A DNA stretch of 64,000 nt, taken from positions 310,001 to 374,000 of the forward strand of contig JBJKVO010000015.1 of NCBI GenBank assembly GCA_045562555.1. The letters run 5' to 3'. Source of the DNA: UBA2588 sp002339805. Lineage in GTDB: Bacteria > Chloroflexota > Dehalococcoidia > Lucifugimonadales > UBA3495. The number at the start of each line of letters is the position of its first letter. Position 1 is the stretch's first letter. Under the pieces are notes generated by a model, which ran no database searches, was not told the DNA's origin, and worked only from the letters and a program-made list of their open reading frames with translations. Positions 16,302-24,465 of this stretch are shown one piece after another. The translations under genes and the position numbers were made by a program.

Positions 16302-17615
16302 TTGAATTCGGATATAGAAAAAAAACCAAATTCACCTAACCCACGAATATATTATGGTTGGTGGATTGTTTTGGTTAGTTTACTAGGCATTACTGTCAAA
16401 ATTGGTGCTTTCAATAGAAATTTCACTATATATGTAATACCTATACGTAAAGAATTAGGCATAGGAGTTTCTTCTATAGCATTTGCGGATATGTTGGGTA
16501 GATTAACTGCGGGGATTGCAGCTCCCATAATCGGGTATTTAGTAGATAAATTTGGTTATAGAAACATGTTGGTATTTGGTGGAATAACCTCCGGGTTGGG
16601 ATTTATATTTTTAGCAGCTGTACACAGTTATTTTATGTTCTGTTTAGTGCTTGTTGGATTAATTTCTTTTGGTGTTCGAGCCGGATACCATACAGCAGCT
16701 ATCCCGGCAATTAATGCTTGGTTCAGGAAACATAGAGGCTTGGCCATGTCAATTATATCTACAGGTAATGGATTTGGGGGCGCATTTGCTCCGCTGGTTG
16801 CTTGGATGGTATTAACTTGGGGATGGAGACGTTCCTCTTTCATTACTGGAATTTTTGTCATAGTTTTTATGACTAGCACTTCCTGGTTGGTCAAACAATC
16901 TCCGGAGTCTATGGGGCTTAAGCCAGATGGGATAATAGAAGATCCGAATATCAATTTATCTGATTCTGATTATGGAGAAGAAGAAGATTTTGGGATAAGT
17001 GAGGCCATGCACACAGTCGCTTATTGGCAGCTGATGATTGCTACAGGATTACGGAATACTGTGACATCTGGTATCAATTTGTTGATGGCTCCAATGATGA
17101 TATGGTTTTTACAAGGTACAGATAGATCAGAGACAGAGAGTTTAATTATTGCCTCTTTTTTCATGATGGTTTTTTCAGTGGGTTCGATGGCCTTGAACCC
17201 TATGATTGGTTGGGTAGGTGATAGATGGCGTAAAGAGAAGGTAAGTGCATTGTGTATGCTTCTCGGAGGAGCGTCGATGTTGGTTTTGCTTGATCGGAGT
17301 GGTGCATTGTGGCAATTAGGCTTGTTCGCAGTAATGTTAGCTTTATCTGATGCTGCGAATCCATTAGCGTGGGCAATGTTAGGAGATTATTTTGGCAGGA
17401 AAAACTTTGCTACTTTGCAGGGATGGCATCATTTACCAAATCAATTGATGTCTATGAGTACACCGGTTTGGATGGGATATATTTTTGACAAAACAGATAG
17501 CTACTATTGGTCTTTAATTCCATGCATCATCATTTATATTTGTGCTGCAGGATCATATTGGACGCTTCGTCGTCCCATAAAGCTATCTCCATCTAATACA
17601 CCGATTCGGAATTGA
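16302..17615 (+). CDS. MFS transporter (second of a tandem pair)
   Basis: 437 residues, start TTG at 16302 with an AAAGGTTAAGG purine-rich region about 8 bases upstream. It is a close paralogue of the preceding gene: both share YYGWWIV-type starts, GITVK, SFAxMLGR-like and DKFGYRNMLxFGG segments, NAWFRKHxGLAMSI, and the DAANPLAWAxLGDxFGRKNFATL stretch. Twelve membrane segments are expected. Retention of two nearly parallel copies suggests different substrates, a heteromeric arrangement or dosage. The stop is 20 bases from the convergent pgsA gene. Confidence 0.85.
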   Translation: MNSDIEKKPNSPNPRIYYGWWIVLVSLLGITVKIGAFNRNFTIYVIPIRKELGIGVSSIAFADMLGRLTAGIAAPIIGYLVDKFGYRNMLVFGGITSGLGFIFLAAVHSYFMFCLVLVGLISFGVRAGYHTAAIPAINAWFRKHRGLAMSIISTGNGFGGAFAPLVAWMVLTWGWRRSSFITGIFVIVFMTSTSWLVKQSPESMGLKPDGIIEDPNINLSDSDYGEEEDFGISEAMHTVAYWQLMIATGLRNTVTSGINLLMAPMMIWFLQGTDRSETESLIIASFFMMVFSVGSMALNPMIGWVGDRWRKEKVSALCMLLGGASMLVLLDRSGALWQLGLFAVMLALSDAANPLAWAMLGDYFGRKNFATLQGWHHLPNQLMSMSTPVWMGYIFDKTDSYYWSLIPCIIIYICAAGSYWTLRRPIKLSPSNTPIRN

Positions 17616-17634
17616 CCGAATAATCCAGTTAAGG

Positions 17635-18219
17635 CTACATGAAAGTTTTTTTTGATACCTTTAAATAACTGTATGCCGATGTTAATCCTAGAATTACACC
17701 TATTCCAAATACAGCCATAGATATTTGGAGAAAAGTAATGTTGTTAACACAAGGAGCCACTATTAACATGGTGATGCCGGTCATTTGAAATCCTGCTTTT
17801 AATTTGCCGGATTGGGAAACGGCAGAGGCTTCTTCCTCTCGCATTCTAGCAGTCCATTCTCTAAGACCTGTAATTAATATTTCTCTAGCTATTACAGCCG
17901 TAGTTAATACTGTAAATAACAGCCCATAACTTGTTTCAGAATAGACTAGAACCAACGTGACAAGAACGGAACACACCATGAATTTGTCAGCAATAGGGTC
18001 TAAGAAAGTCCCAAGCTTTGTTACTTGAGAGGTACTTCTAGCTAATTTGCCATCTATGAAATCAGTGATTGCCGCTGTGGCAAATAAGATTCCTGCAGCG
18101 AATATTAGAATAGTGTTATAGGGCGGAACAATTTCTGAGAATTGTCCTATATATATAAAAAATATAATGAAAGGCACTGCGATCATGCGGATAATTGTTA
18201 GTATAGTTGGAATGTTCAT
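17635..18219 (-). CDS. pgsA: CDP-diacylglycerol--glycerol-3-phosphate 3-phosphatidyltransferase
   Basis: 194 residues, the usual length. It makes phosphatidylglycerol phosphate from CDP-diacylglycerol and glycerol-3-phosphate in the membrane. The full CDP-alcohol phosphotransferase motif is present with exact spacing: Asp53, Asp56, Gly57, Ala60, Arg61, Gly70, Asp74 and Asp78. The start MNIPTILTIIRMIAVP is typical of PgsA, and about five to six hydrophobic segments follow. An AGGAT SD precedes the ATG. It is the last gene of a minus-strand run that includes an aminotransferase, lipB and 2-oxoacid dehydrogenase genes, but it has its own 30-base gap and need not share their function. Confidence 0.93.
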   Translation of the reverse strand: MNIPTILTIIRMIAVPFIIFFIYIGQFSEIVPPYNTILIFAAGILFATAAITDFIDGKLARSTSQVTKLGTFLDPIADKFMVCSVLVTLVLVYSETSYGLLFTVLTTAVIAREILITGLREWTARMREEEASAVSQSGKLKAGFQMTGITMLIVAPCVNNITFLQISMAVFGIGVILGLTSAYSYLKVSKKTFM

Positions 18220-18250
18220 TTTGATATCCTAGATATTTTGTACTCAGACA

Positions 18251-19438
18251 CTATATCATGTGATATTTTTCTGAAACTTTTTTAAATCCTTGTAAAGATC
18301 CTTCAATTACTGAGTCTTCAACACAGTAAGAAATTCTAAAATGTCCTGGACTTCCAAATCCTCTGCCGGGCACTACCAATACTTTTTCGGCGAGTAATTC
18401 TTCTGTAAATACAGCATCGTCCTTAATAGGGCTCTTAGGAAATAAGTAAAATGCTCCCTGTGGCTTTGTTATCTGATATCCCATTTCGGTTAATTCAGAA
18501 TATAAGAAGTTCATTTTTGTTTCATATATTTGAGGATCTACCACTGTTGATTGTAAATGCTCAACTAGGTTTTGCATCAATGCAGGCGCATTTACAAACC
18601 CTAGGATCCGGTTTGAGAATGTCAGGCCGTCTATCAACAGTGATGTTTCTGCGCTGTGTGGAGACACGGCAATGTATCCTATGCGTTCTCCCGGAAGAGC
18701 TAAATCTTTTGCATGAGAGTGAACAATAATTGAATTGTCATAATAGTTGAACCAATGCGGGCATACTGTAGATCCAAAAACAATTTTTCTGTAAGGTTCA
18801 TCACTAATAATGTAGATTGTTCGATTGTGTTCTTTTTGCTTTTTTATGAATATCTCCGATAGGTCCTGGTATGTTTTTTCATTGTATACAACCCCTGTAG
18901 GATTATTCGGTGAATTTATTATGATTGCTCGAGTACGAGACGTAATAGATTTCTCGATATCATCCATGTTCAGAGAGAAATCAGGATTAGTTGGAACGAT
19001 AACAGGTTTACCACCATGGTTATCAATGTAATATTCGTATTCCACAAAGAAAGGAGATAATATAATCACTTCTTCTTTGGGATCTAGTATGGTTTTTAAC
19101 GTGACATTCAAAGCAGCAGCAGCTCCACATGTCATTATTATATTGTTACCAGTCAGGTTTACTTTTGATTCTTTAGCGATTGAATTTGCTATTACGTCTC
19201 TGGTATTTTGATATCCCGCATTAGGCATATAACGATGCATTCCAGGTCTAGGATTAGAGGCTAACTTCAGTAATGCTTCGTGGAATTCTTGAGGTGGTTC
19301 TATTACTGGATTTCCTAAAGATAAATCGAATACATTTTCGGAACCGTACTGTTCTTTTAATATAATTCCTGACTCAAACATTTTTCTGATCCATCCGCCT
19401 TCTTCGATGAATTTATGGATTTTTTTAGATATAGACAT
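18251..19438 (-). CDS. Class I/II PLP-dependent aminotransferase
   Basis: 395 residues of the fold-type I aspartate aminotransferase family. Visible motifs: SLGNPVIEPPQEF near the N-terminus, INSPNNPTGVVY, IISDEPYRKIVF (Asp and Tyr that hold PLP), the Schiff-base Lys in HSHAKDLALPGERIGY, and FRISYCVED with the carboxylate-binding Arg near the C-terminus. It transfers an amino group between an amino acid and a 2-oxo acid in the cytoplasm. The substrate is not fixed by sequence; proximity to a 2-oxoacid dehydrogenase operon would fit branched-chain or aspartate-type substrates, as an inference. SD AAGGAA is present, 27 bases after lipB. Confidence 0.88.
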   Translation of the reverse strand: MSISKKIHKFIEEGGWIRKMFESGIILKEQYGSENVFDLSLGNPVIEPPQEFHEALLKLASNPRPGMHRYMPNAGYQNTRDVIANSIAKESKVNLTGNNIIMTCGAAAALNVTLKTILDPKEEVIILSPFFVEYEYYIDNHGGKPVIVPTNPDFSLNMDDIEKSITSRTRAIIINSPNNPTGVVYNEKTYQDLSEIFIKKQKEHNRTIYIISDEPYRKIVFGSTVCPHWFNYYDNSIIVHSHAKDLALPGERIGYIAVSPHSAETSLLIDGLTFSNRILGFVNAPALMQNLVEHLQSTVVDPQIYETKMNFLYSELTEMGYQITKPQGAFYLFPKSPIKDDAVFTEELLAEKVLVVPGRGFGSPGHFRISYCVEDSVIEGSLQGFKKVSEKYHMI

Positions 19439-19465
19439 GATTTATTCCTTATGCAAGAGTACGAA

Positions 19466-20107
19466 TTAATTTCTTAGATTAAATGCTTCGGAAAAATGCT
19501 TAATTACCAAAGGCTTAACTTGTTCTATAGGATATTCGATTCCTAGGATGTTTTGCATTGATGTGATTTTTTTATCATTTATACCACACGGGACTATGTG
19601 ATCATAAAAAGAGAGATCGGTGTTAATATTCAATGCGAACCCATGAAATGCTATTCCTTTTGATATTTTAACCCCTATTGCGGCTATTTTTGCGTCGTTA
19701 ACCCAGACTCCTGTGAGGCCTTCTATAGTTTGAGATTTTATTTCTAGGTCATTGAGTACCGATATGATTATAGATTCTAAGGTTCGTATATATTTGAGAG
19801 GTCCCCCTAGATATTTTATGTTTATTAATGGGTATGTTACCAGTTGTCCAGGCCCATGAAAGGTGATTTGCCCTCCTCTGTCTGTATTAATGATTTCAAT
19901 TTCAGGTTCATTCTTTATAGATTGGAGGAGATGATTTGGGTTGCTAGTGCGACCTACGGTTACAGTAGGATGATGTTCCATGAGAAGCAAAGTATTTCCT
20001 CGTTTGCTAGCCTGCATATCCAGCACATATTGGTTCTGGAGGTCTATCCCTTCTTTATAAGGAATTAAGCCTAGGTCAACTATATCTAGTGTCGAATTCA
20101 TCTTCAT
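19466..20107 (-). CDS. lipB: Octanoyltransferase LipB
   Basis: 213 residues, standard for LipB, which moves octanoyl groups from acyl carrier protein to lipoyl domains as the first step of lipoate assembly. Motifs: LLLMEHHPTVTVGR, DRGGQITFHGPGQLVTYPLI, then VNDAKIAAIGVKISKGIAFHGFALNI with the catalytic Lys, and HIVPCGI with the catalytic Cys. The ATG overlaps the stop of the E2 gene (ATGA), so the two are translationally coupled. That is meaningful: the E2 lipoyl domain is a direct target of this enzyme. Confidence 0.95.
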   Translation of the reverse strand: MKMNSTLDIVDLGLIPYKEGIDLQNQYVLDMQASKRGNTLLLMEHHPTVTVGRTSNPNHLLQSIKNEPEIEIINTDRGGQITFHGPGQLVTYPLINIKYLGGPLKYIRTLESIIISVLNDLEIKSQTIEGLTGVWVNDAKIAAIGVKISKGIAFHGFALNINTDLSFYDHIVPCGINDKKITSMQNILGIEYPIEQVKPLVIKHFSEAFNLRN

Positions 20108-21318
20108 AAACTGAAAGTTGAAGGAATGTTTTCCAGGTAATCTTTCACATTGTTCAGCAGTTTAGAAGCTTCGTAACCGTCATTAAGTCTATGGTCGAAA
20201 GCCAAGCATATATTCATCATTGAACGTATAGATATTCCATCTCCAACCACGTGAGGCCTTCGGGAAATAACTTCCATAGTAATGATTCCGGATTGATTCT
20301 GGTTGATAATTGGTTTAGATAAAAGTGATCCCAATGCTCCAGTATTATTAATTGTAAAAGTTCCATCTTGAACATCATTTATTTCTAATTTGTTTGTATT
20401 AGCTTTGTTTATTAAAGCGTTTGCTTGAGTAGCTAGCTGTTTAAAATTCAAAGACTCAGCTTGATGTATCACTGGAACTATTAGACCGGTCGGAGAAGCT
20501 ACGGCAATGCCAAGATTAATATTAATATGCTGTTCGACTTCATTGCCTTTCCATTCAGCGTTGAAATTCATATTGTTTTTTAGTGAGGTCATTATTGCTT
20601 CTATAAAGAAAGGCATGAATGTGAGATTAAATCCCATTTCGGACGCGAATTTCTCTTTGAAGCGAGTTCTGGTGTCCACTAAATTGGTGACGTCTACTTC
20701 AATCATTGTCCATGCATGAGGAATTTGAGTGTAACTTTCCATCATGTGATTAGCTATGGTTTTTCTTATTGCAGTTGTTTTCTTGTTTAAAGTTGGATCT
20801 TTTTCGATAGGTTGCTGAAAAGCGAGTAGGTCATTTTTTGTAATCCTGCCATTAATACCTGTTCCTTGCACTTCTTTAAGATTAATGGATAATTCTTGTG
20901 CTAGCCTCCGGACTGCTGGAGATATTCTTGATGCTGACGGTTTTGATTCGGGCGATTGGCTATCTTCTACAGCATCCGTGGGGATTCCTCCTGTAGGTCC
21001 TACTTGAGTTATGTTGTCGACTAAGAAACCTGTTCTAGACACTTTGGAATTATTCGCAACGGGCTCAGAGGTGGTTTCATTTTGGACATTAAGTTCGAGT
21101 ATAGGGGATCCTACGGCTACTGTTTCTCCTTCTTGGGCTAATAATTTAGTAATGATACCTTCCACAGGGCTAGGCACTTCCATAGTTACTTTATCTGTAA
21201 TGACTTCAACTAACGGTTCGTATTGCTTTATAGATTCTCCTGGCTGTTTCAGCCATTTAGCTATGGTTCCTTCGACTATGGATTCACCAACCTGAGGAAG
21301 ATTAATAACTTCTAGCAA
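20104..21318 (-). CDS. 2-oxoacid dehydrogenase E2 (dihydrolipoyl acyltransferase)
   Basis: 404 residues, start TTG at 21318 with GGAGT just upstream. Domain order: an N-terminal lipoyl domain (LPQVGESIVEGTIAKWLKQP, lipoyl Lys in EVITDKVTMEVPSP), a Ser/Pro-rich linker, a peripheral subunit-binding domain (ISPAVRRLAQELSINL, GTGINGRITKNDL), and a C-terminal catalytic domain ending in the active-site AFDHRLNDGYEASK. It transfers the acyl group from the lipoyl arm to CoA. The GESIxEGT start and the separate E1 alpha/beta genes next door fit a branched-chain type complex; pyruvate cannot be excluded. It overlaps lipB by 4 bases. No E3 (lpd) gene lies in the window. Confidence 0.93.
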   Translation of the reverse strand: MLEVINLPQVGESIVEGTIAKWLKQPGESIKQYEPLVEVITDKVTMEVPSPVEGIITKLLAQEGETVAVGSPILELNVQNETTSEPVANNSKVSRTGFLVDNITQVGPTGGIPTDAVEDSQSPESKPSASRISPAVRRLAQELSINLKEVQGTGINGRITKNDLLAFQQPIEKDPTLNKKTTAIRKTIANHMMESYTQIPHAWTMIEVDVTNLVDTRTRFKEKFASEMGFNLTFMPFFIEAIMTSLKNNMNFNAEWKGNEVEQHININLGIAVASPTGLIVPVIHQAESLNFKQLATQANALINKANTNKLEINDVQDGTFTINNTGALGSLLSKPIINQNQSGIITMEVISRRPHVVGDGISIRSMMNICLAFDHRLNDGYEASKLLNNVKDYLENIPSTFSL

Positions 21319-21334
21319 AATCAGACTCCAAACT

Positions 21335-22318
21335 TTAATACTGGCTTAATTCTAAGATGCCATCATAGATACTTTGGGTATTTGGTAGGTATGCATCTTC
21401 TAAAGACTTTGCGAAAGGCATTGTGGGGATATCGGGACCGCAAATTCTTTTTATAGGCCCATCTAAGTAATCGAATGCTAAATCGGAAACCATGGCTGCT
21501 ATTTCTGCCCCTACACCCCCAGTAATATTGTCTTCGTGAACGATAATCAATTTACCTGTTTTTTTCACAGACTCTACAATGGTTGGAATGTCTAGAGGGC
21601 GTAAACTCATCAAGTCTATTATTTCAGAGTCAACTTTTTTATCTTCTAACAATTTAGCAGCTTCTAGGCAGTAATGTAACATTAGTCCATATGATATCAC
21701 TGTGATGTCTTGGCCAGATCTTTTTATATCTGCTTTGCCTATCGGGATAGAATAGTCTTGGTCTGGCACTTCTCCTCGTACCAGCCGGTATGTTTTCTTG
21801 TGTTCAAGGAATATAACGGGATTGTTATCTCGTATGGCGGATTTCAATAATCCTTTTGCATCGTAGGGAGTTGAAGGAGCGCAAATTTTTAGACCGGGTG
21901 TGTGAAAGAAATAAGATTCAACATTCTGTGAATGATATAGCCCCCCTCTTATGCCTCCCCCATAAGGTATTCGGATTACCATAGGGGCATTTAACTGACC
22001 ATTGCTACCGTAAGAAGTTTTTGAGGCTTCCCCAATAATTTGATTCAAGCCGGGCCATATGAAATCTGAGAACTGTACTTCTGGGATGGGACGTAATCCA
22101 TTAAAAGAGGCTCCAAGCGCAACTCCCATTATTGAAGCTTCTGCTAATGGTGTGTCTATTACTCGAGTCGCGCCAAATTCTTCAAGAAAACCTTGAGTGG
22201 CTAAGAACACTCCTCCTCGTTGTCCTATGTCTTCGCCTAGTACTATGACAGAGGGATCTCTTTTCATTTCTTCCCAGAGAGTTGTTCTAATAGATTCAAT
22301 TACGCTTAATTCTGCCAT
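21335..22318 (-). CDS. 2-oxoacid dehydrogenase E1 beta subunit
   Basis: 327 residues from the ATG at 22318, favoured over a TTG five codons earlier because the ATG has a GAGTGA purine tract upstream and leaves a 7-base gap after the E1 alpha gene. The sequence matches the E1 beta family: MAELSVIESIRTTLWEEM, VLGEDIGQRGGVF, RVIDTPLAEASIMGVALGAS, PEVQFSDFIWP and SRLIDL-like C-terminal motifs (here IIDLMSLRPLD, HEDNITGGVGAEI). Together with E1 alpha it forms the thiamine diphosphate-dependent decarboxylase at the heart of the complex. Confidence 0.93.
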   Translation of the reverse strand: MAELSVIESIRTTLWEEMKRDPSVIVLGEDIGQRGGVFLATQGFLEEFGATRVIDTPLAEASIMGVALGASFNGLRPIPEVQFSDFIWPGLNQIIGEASKTSYGSNGQLNAPMVIRIPYGGGIRGGLYHSQNVESYFFHTPGLKICAPSTPYDAKGLLKSAIRDNNPVIFLEHKKTYRLVRGEVPDQDYSIPIGKADIKRSGQDITVISYGLMLHYCLEAAKLLEDKKVDSEIIDLMSLRPLDIPTIVESVKKTGKLIIVHEDNITGGVGAEIAAMVSDLAFDYLDGPIKRICGPDIPTMPFAKSLEDAYLPNTQSIYDGILELSQY

Positions 22319-22325
22319 ATGATGT

Positions 22326-23366
22326 TCACTCAACGAAAAGATTATTCATCAAAGTTTTGGTGTCTGGTTCCGGAGCAGCCTCTGCCAATGTTGTGGCGGT
22401 ATTTATTCTTTCAATGCATGTTTCTTTAATTTTTTTTATTTGTATATCGCTGGACAGATTATTTTCTAAAATTAAAGATTCGAGTTTTTTAAGAGGATCC
22501 CTGCTTGTCAACTCATCAATTTCCGAGAGATCTCTGTATCTAGTATGGTCATCATCAGAGGTATGAGGCATGATGCGCTCAACATTCATTTCTACTAATA
22601 CTGGATTAAAAGTCTTCGCTAAATCAATGGCTTTTTGCATCGTTTCATAAACTTGTAACAGGTCTGACCCGTCTATAGAGAGCGCTTCAAGTCCGTAACC
22701 TGGAGCCCTTTCAGAGACTTCTGATATGGCCATCTGTAATTTTTGTGGTACTGAAATTGCATAATGATTGTTTTCGCATATAAATATGATCGGTAGTTTA
22801 TGAATACCTGCAAAATTCATTGCCTCGTGGCATTCTCCTTGACTGGAAGCACCGTCTCCAAAGAATGACATGGTTACAGTGGATTTATCCTGGATTTTTG
22901 ATGCTAGAGCATGGCCAACGGCCTGAGTCATTCCTGCTGCTACTACATTGGATAATTGGATAATATTTCTTGGCAAATCTGAACCTTGTAAAGGGAATTG
23001 CCGGCCATTACTGTATGGGTCACCTTCTTTGCCGAGATAGGAAAGCATAATTTGGGTTTCATCTAGGCCTACTCCAAATTTCAATGCTAAATCTCTATAA
23101 TATGTAAAGAAAAAGCATTCAGGGCCCTGTTCAGCCGCTAGCAATGTGCCCAATTGTGCAGCTTCGTGGCCTTGGCAAGAAGCTGCTATGGGAACTTTAC
23201 CTTGGCGGTTCATAGCCCAAACCCGTTCGTCCAAGGTGCGAACCATTAGCATTTTTTCGTACACTTCAAGGATTTTATCTATGGTAATCCCAGATGGCAA
23301 AGTGATGTCTTGTTTTGAGTTCATAACATCCACATATCCTGTATGAGTGTTCAATATTATATTCAT
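22326..23366 (-). CDS. 2-oxoacid dehydrogenase E1 alpha subunit
   Basis: 346 residues as drawn. The thiamine diphosphate motif is clear: GDGASSQGECHEAMNFAG with the downstream NNHYAISVP, and the regulatory-loop region around RDLSEIDEL. MLMVRTLDERVWAMNRQGKVP is the conserved N-terminal helix. The true start could be the ATG 14 codons later (23324), since neither has a strong SD. The motif set is closest to branched-chain or acetoin/pyruvate E1 alpha enzymes. It is the first gene of the minus-strand operon E1 alpha, E1 beta, E2, lipB; the divergent complex III operon starts 160 bases away. Confidence 0.92.
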   Translation of the reverse strand: MNIILNTHTGYVDVMNSKQDITLPSGITIDKILEVYEKMLMVRTLDERVWAMNRQGKVPIAASCQGHEAAQLGTLLAAEQGPECFFFTYYRDLALKFGVGLDETQIMLSYLGKEGDPYSNGRQFPLQGSDLPRNIIQLSNVVAAGMTQAVGHALASKIQDKSTVTMSFFGDGASSQGECHEAMNFAGIHKLPIIFICENNHYAISVPQKLQMAISEVSERAPGYGLEALSIDGSDLLQVYETMQKAIDLAKTFNPVLVEMNVERIMPHTSDDDHTRYRDLSEIDELTSRDPLKKLESLILENNLSSDIQIKKIKETCIERINTATTLAEAAPEPDTKTLMNNLFVE

Positions 23367-23410
23367 TATTTGATTTCGAGTCTAATACATAATTAGATAA
23401 AAAAAATTGA

Positions 23411-23440
23411 TTGAATTGATAGTACTAATTAGACTATAAT
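23411..23440 (+). promoter_or_regulatory. Candidate promoter for the alternative complex III operon
   Basis: TTGAAT (23411-23416) and a consensus TATAAT (23435-23440) are separated by 18 bases, 85 bases upstream of the first ORF of the operon. A second possible -35, TTGACA (23446-23451), is followed 17 bases on by only a weak -10. Both are on the plus strand. Confidence 0.45.
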
Positions 23441-23524
23441 TAATCTTGACACTAAAATTTCGCTGTGTTAGCTTTTCAAACAAGCTTTTAGCTAAGGAAG
23501 AGAGGAGACACTACAACATTTAAT

Positions 23525-23821
23525 ATGCTAGAAGATCCGGGCACACTAAGTTCGTTCAATTGGATGAACATACACCTATATCTGACCTCGATTTGGACTT
23601 TGGCTCCCTTCGTTGCAGGCTTTGCCTTTTCTATGGCTGCTGCTCATTTATTTATTCCGTCCCTCATTAGTACTGGTGACTTGCCTAATACAGCAAATAA
23701 ATTCAGATTACCGTTAACTGCATTCGCGTTAGTTTTGCTCATCCCAATAATTTTATTGCTAATTAATGCTGTGAATATGTGGATGAGGGTAGGCGATTTT
23801 TGGCCTAGATTCTTGATATGA
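23525..23821 (+). CDS. Small membrane protein at the head of the complex III operon
   Basis: 98 residues with two or three hydrophobic segments: one near residues 17-45 (LTSIWTLAPFVAGFAFSMAAA) and one near 62-82 (LTAFALVLLIPIILLLINAV). It lies 14 bases before actA and is surely co-transcribed. A strong GAGGAG lies 17 bases before the ATG, rather far, and no better in-frame start is seen. I do not recognise it as a standard Act subunit. It could be an extra small subunit or an assembly factor of the complex; the context is the only evidence. Confidence 0.7.
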   Translation: MLEDPGTLSSFNWMNIHLYLTSIWTLAPFVAGFAFSMAAAHLFIPSLISTGDLPNTANKFRLPLTAFALVLLIPIILLLINAVNMWMRVGDFWPRFLI

Positions 23822-23835
23822 GTGATAGAGAGTAA

Positions 23836-24447
23836 ATGATTCCAAAAGGTAACATAGTAGCAGCAACTCTAGTTGGATTAATAATGGCTGGCATCACAGG
23901 GTTTATACTCTTAGTGATAGCGATTTCGTGGTTCTCTAATGCTCCTTTCGGATTAGCTAATGCACCTGCCCAGCCTATAGCGTTCCCACATACAGCACAT
24001 GCCGGGTCTGTTGATGACGGCGGACTTGGAATGGAATGCGAATTTTGCCATCGAAATGTGACAAAAGGTGATTCGGCTACAGTTCCCGCATTGCAGCAAT
24101 GCTGGTACTGCCATCAAAAAGTATCCGGAGGAGATGAAGAAGCTCAGGCAGAAATTGATAAACTGGTAACAGCCTATAGCGACGGTGTTCCAGTCAATTG
24201 GGAGAGAGTTCACAGATTACCAGATCATGTGCGGTTTGTTCATGAAGCTCACATTAGGCACTTCACCATGGGAGATACTCCTGAAACTCAATTAGAAGTA
24301 AAAGAAGTTTGCACTGTTTGTCACGGAGAAGTGGCAAAAATGGAAGAAGTGCAACCTAAACAGTTCCAATCTTTGAAAATGGGCACGTGCTTAGATTGCC
24401 ACAGGAAATACGATGTTCCTACAGATTGCACGATCTGCCATAAATAA
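23836..24447 (+). CDS. actA: Alternative complex III subunit A, pentahaem cytochrome c
   Basis: 203 residues with one N-terminal membrane segment (about residues 9-33) and five CxxCH haem c motifs beginning at Cys 68, 89, 159, 185 and 198. A membrane-anchored pentahaem ActA is the signature of alternative complex III, which oxidises menaquinol and passes electrons to periplasmic c-type cytochromes. Extra His residues around 52-55 and 126-142 can supply the sixth ligands. It follows a small membrane protein and precedes ActB in the same operon. Confidence 0.92.
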   Translation: MIPKGNIVAATLVGLIMAGITGFILLVIAISWFSNAPFGLANAPAQPIAFPHTAHAGSVDDGGLGMECEFCHRNVTKGDSATVPALQQCWYCHQKVSGGDEEAQAEIDKLVTAYSDGVPVNWERVHRLPDHVRFVHEAHIRHFTMGDTPETQLEVKEVCTVCHGEVAKMEEVQPKQFQSLKMGTCLDCHRKYDVPTDCTICHK

Positions 24448-24465
24448 TAGAAACAAGGTTTACGG

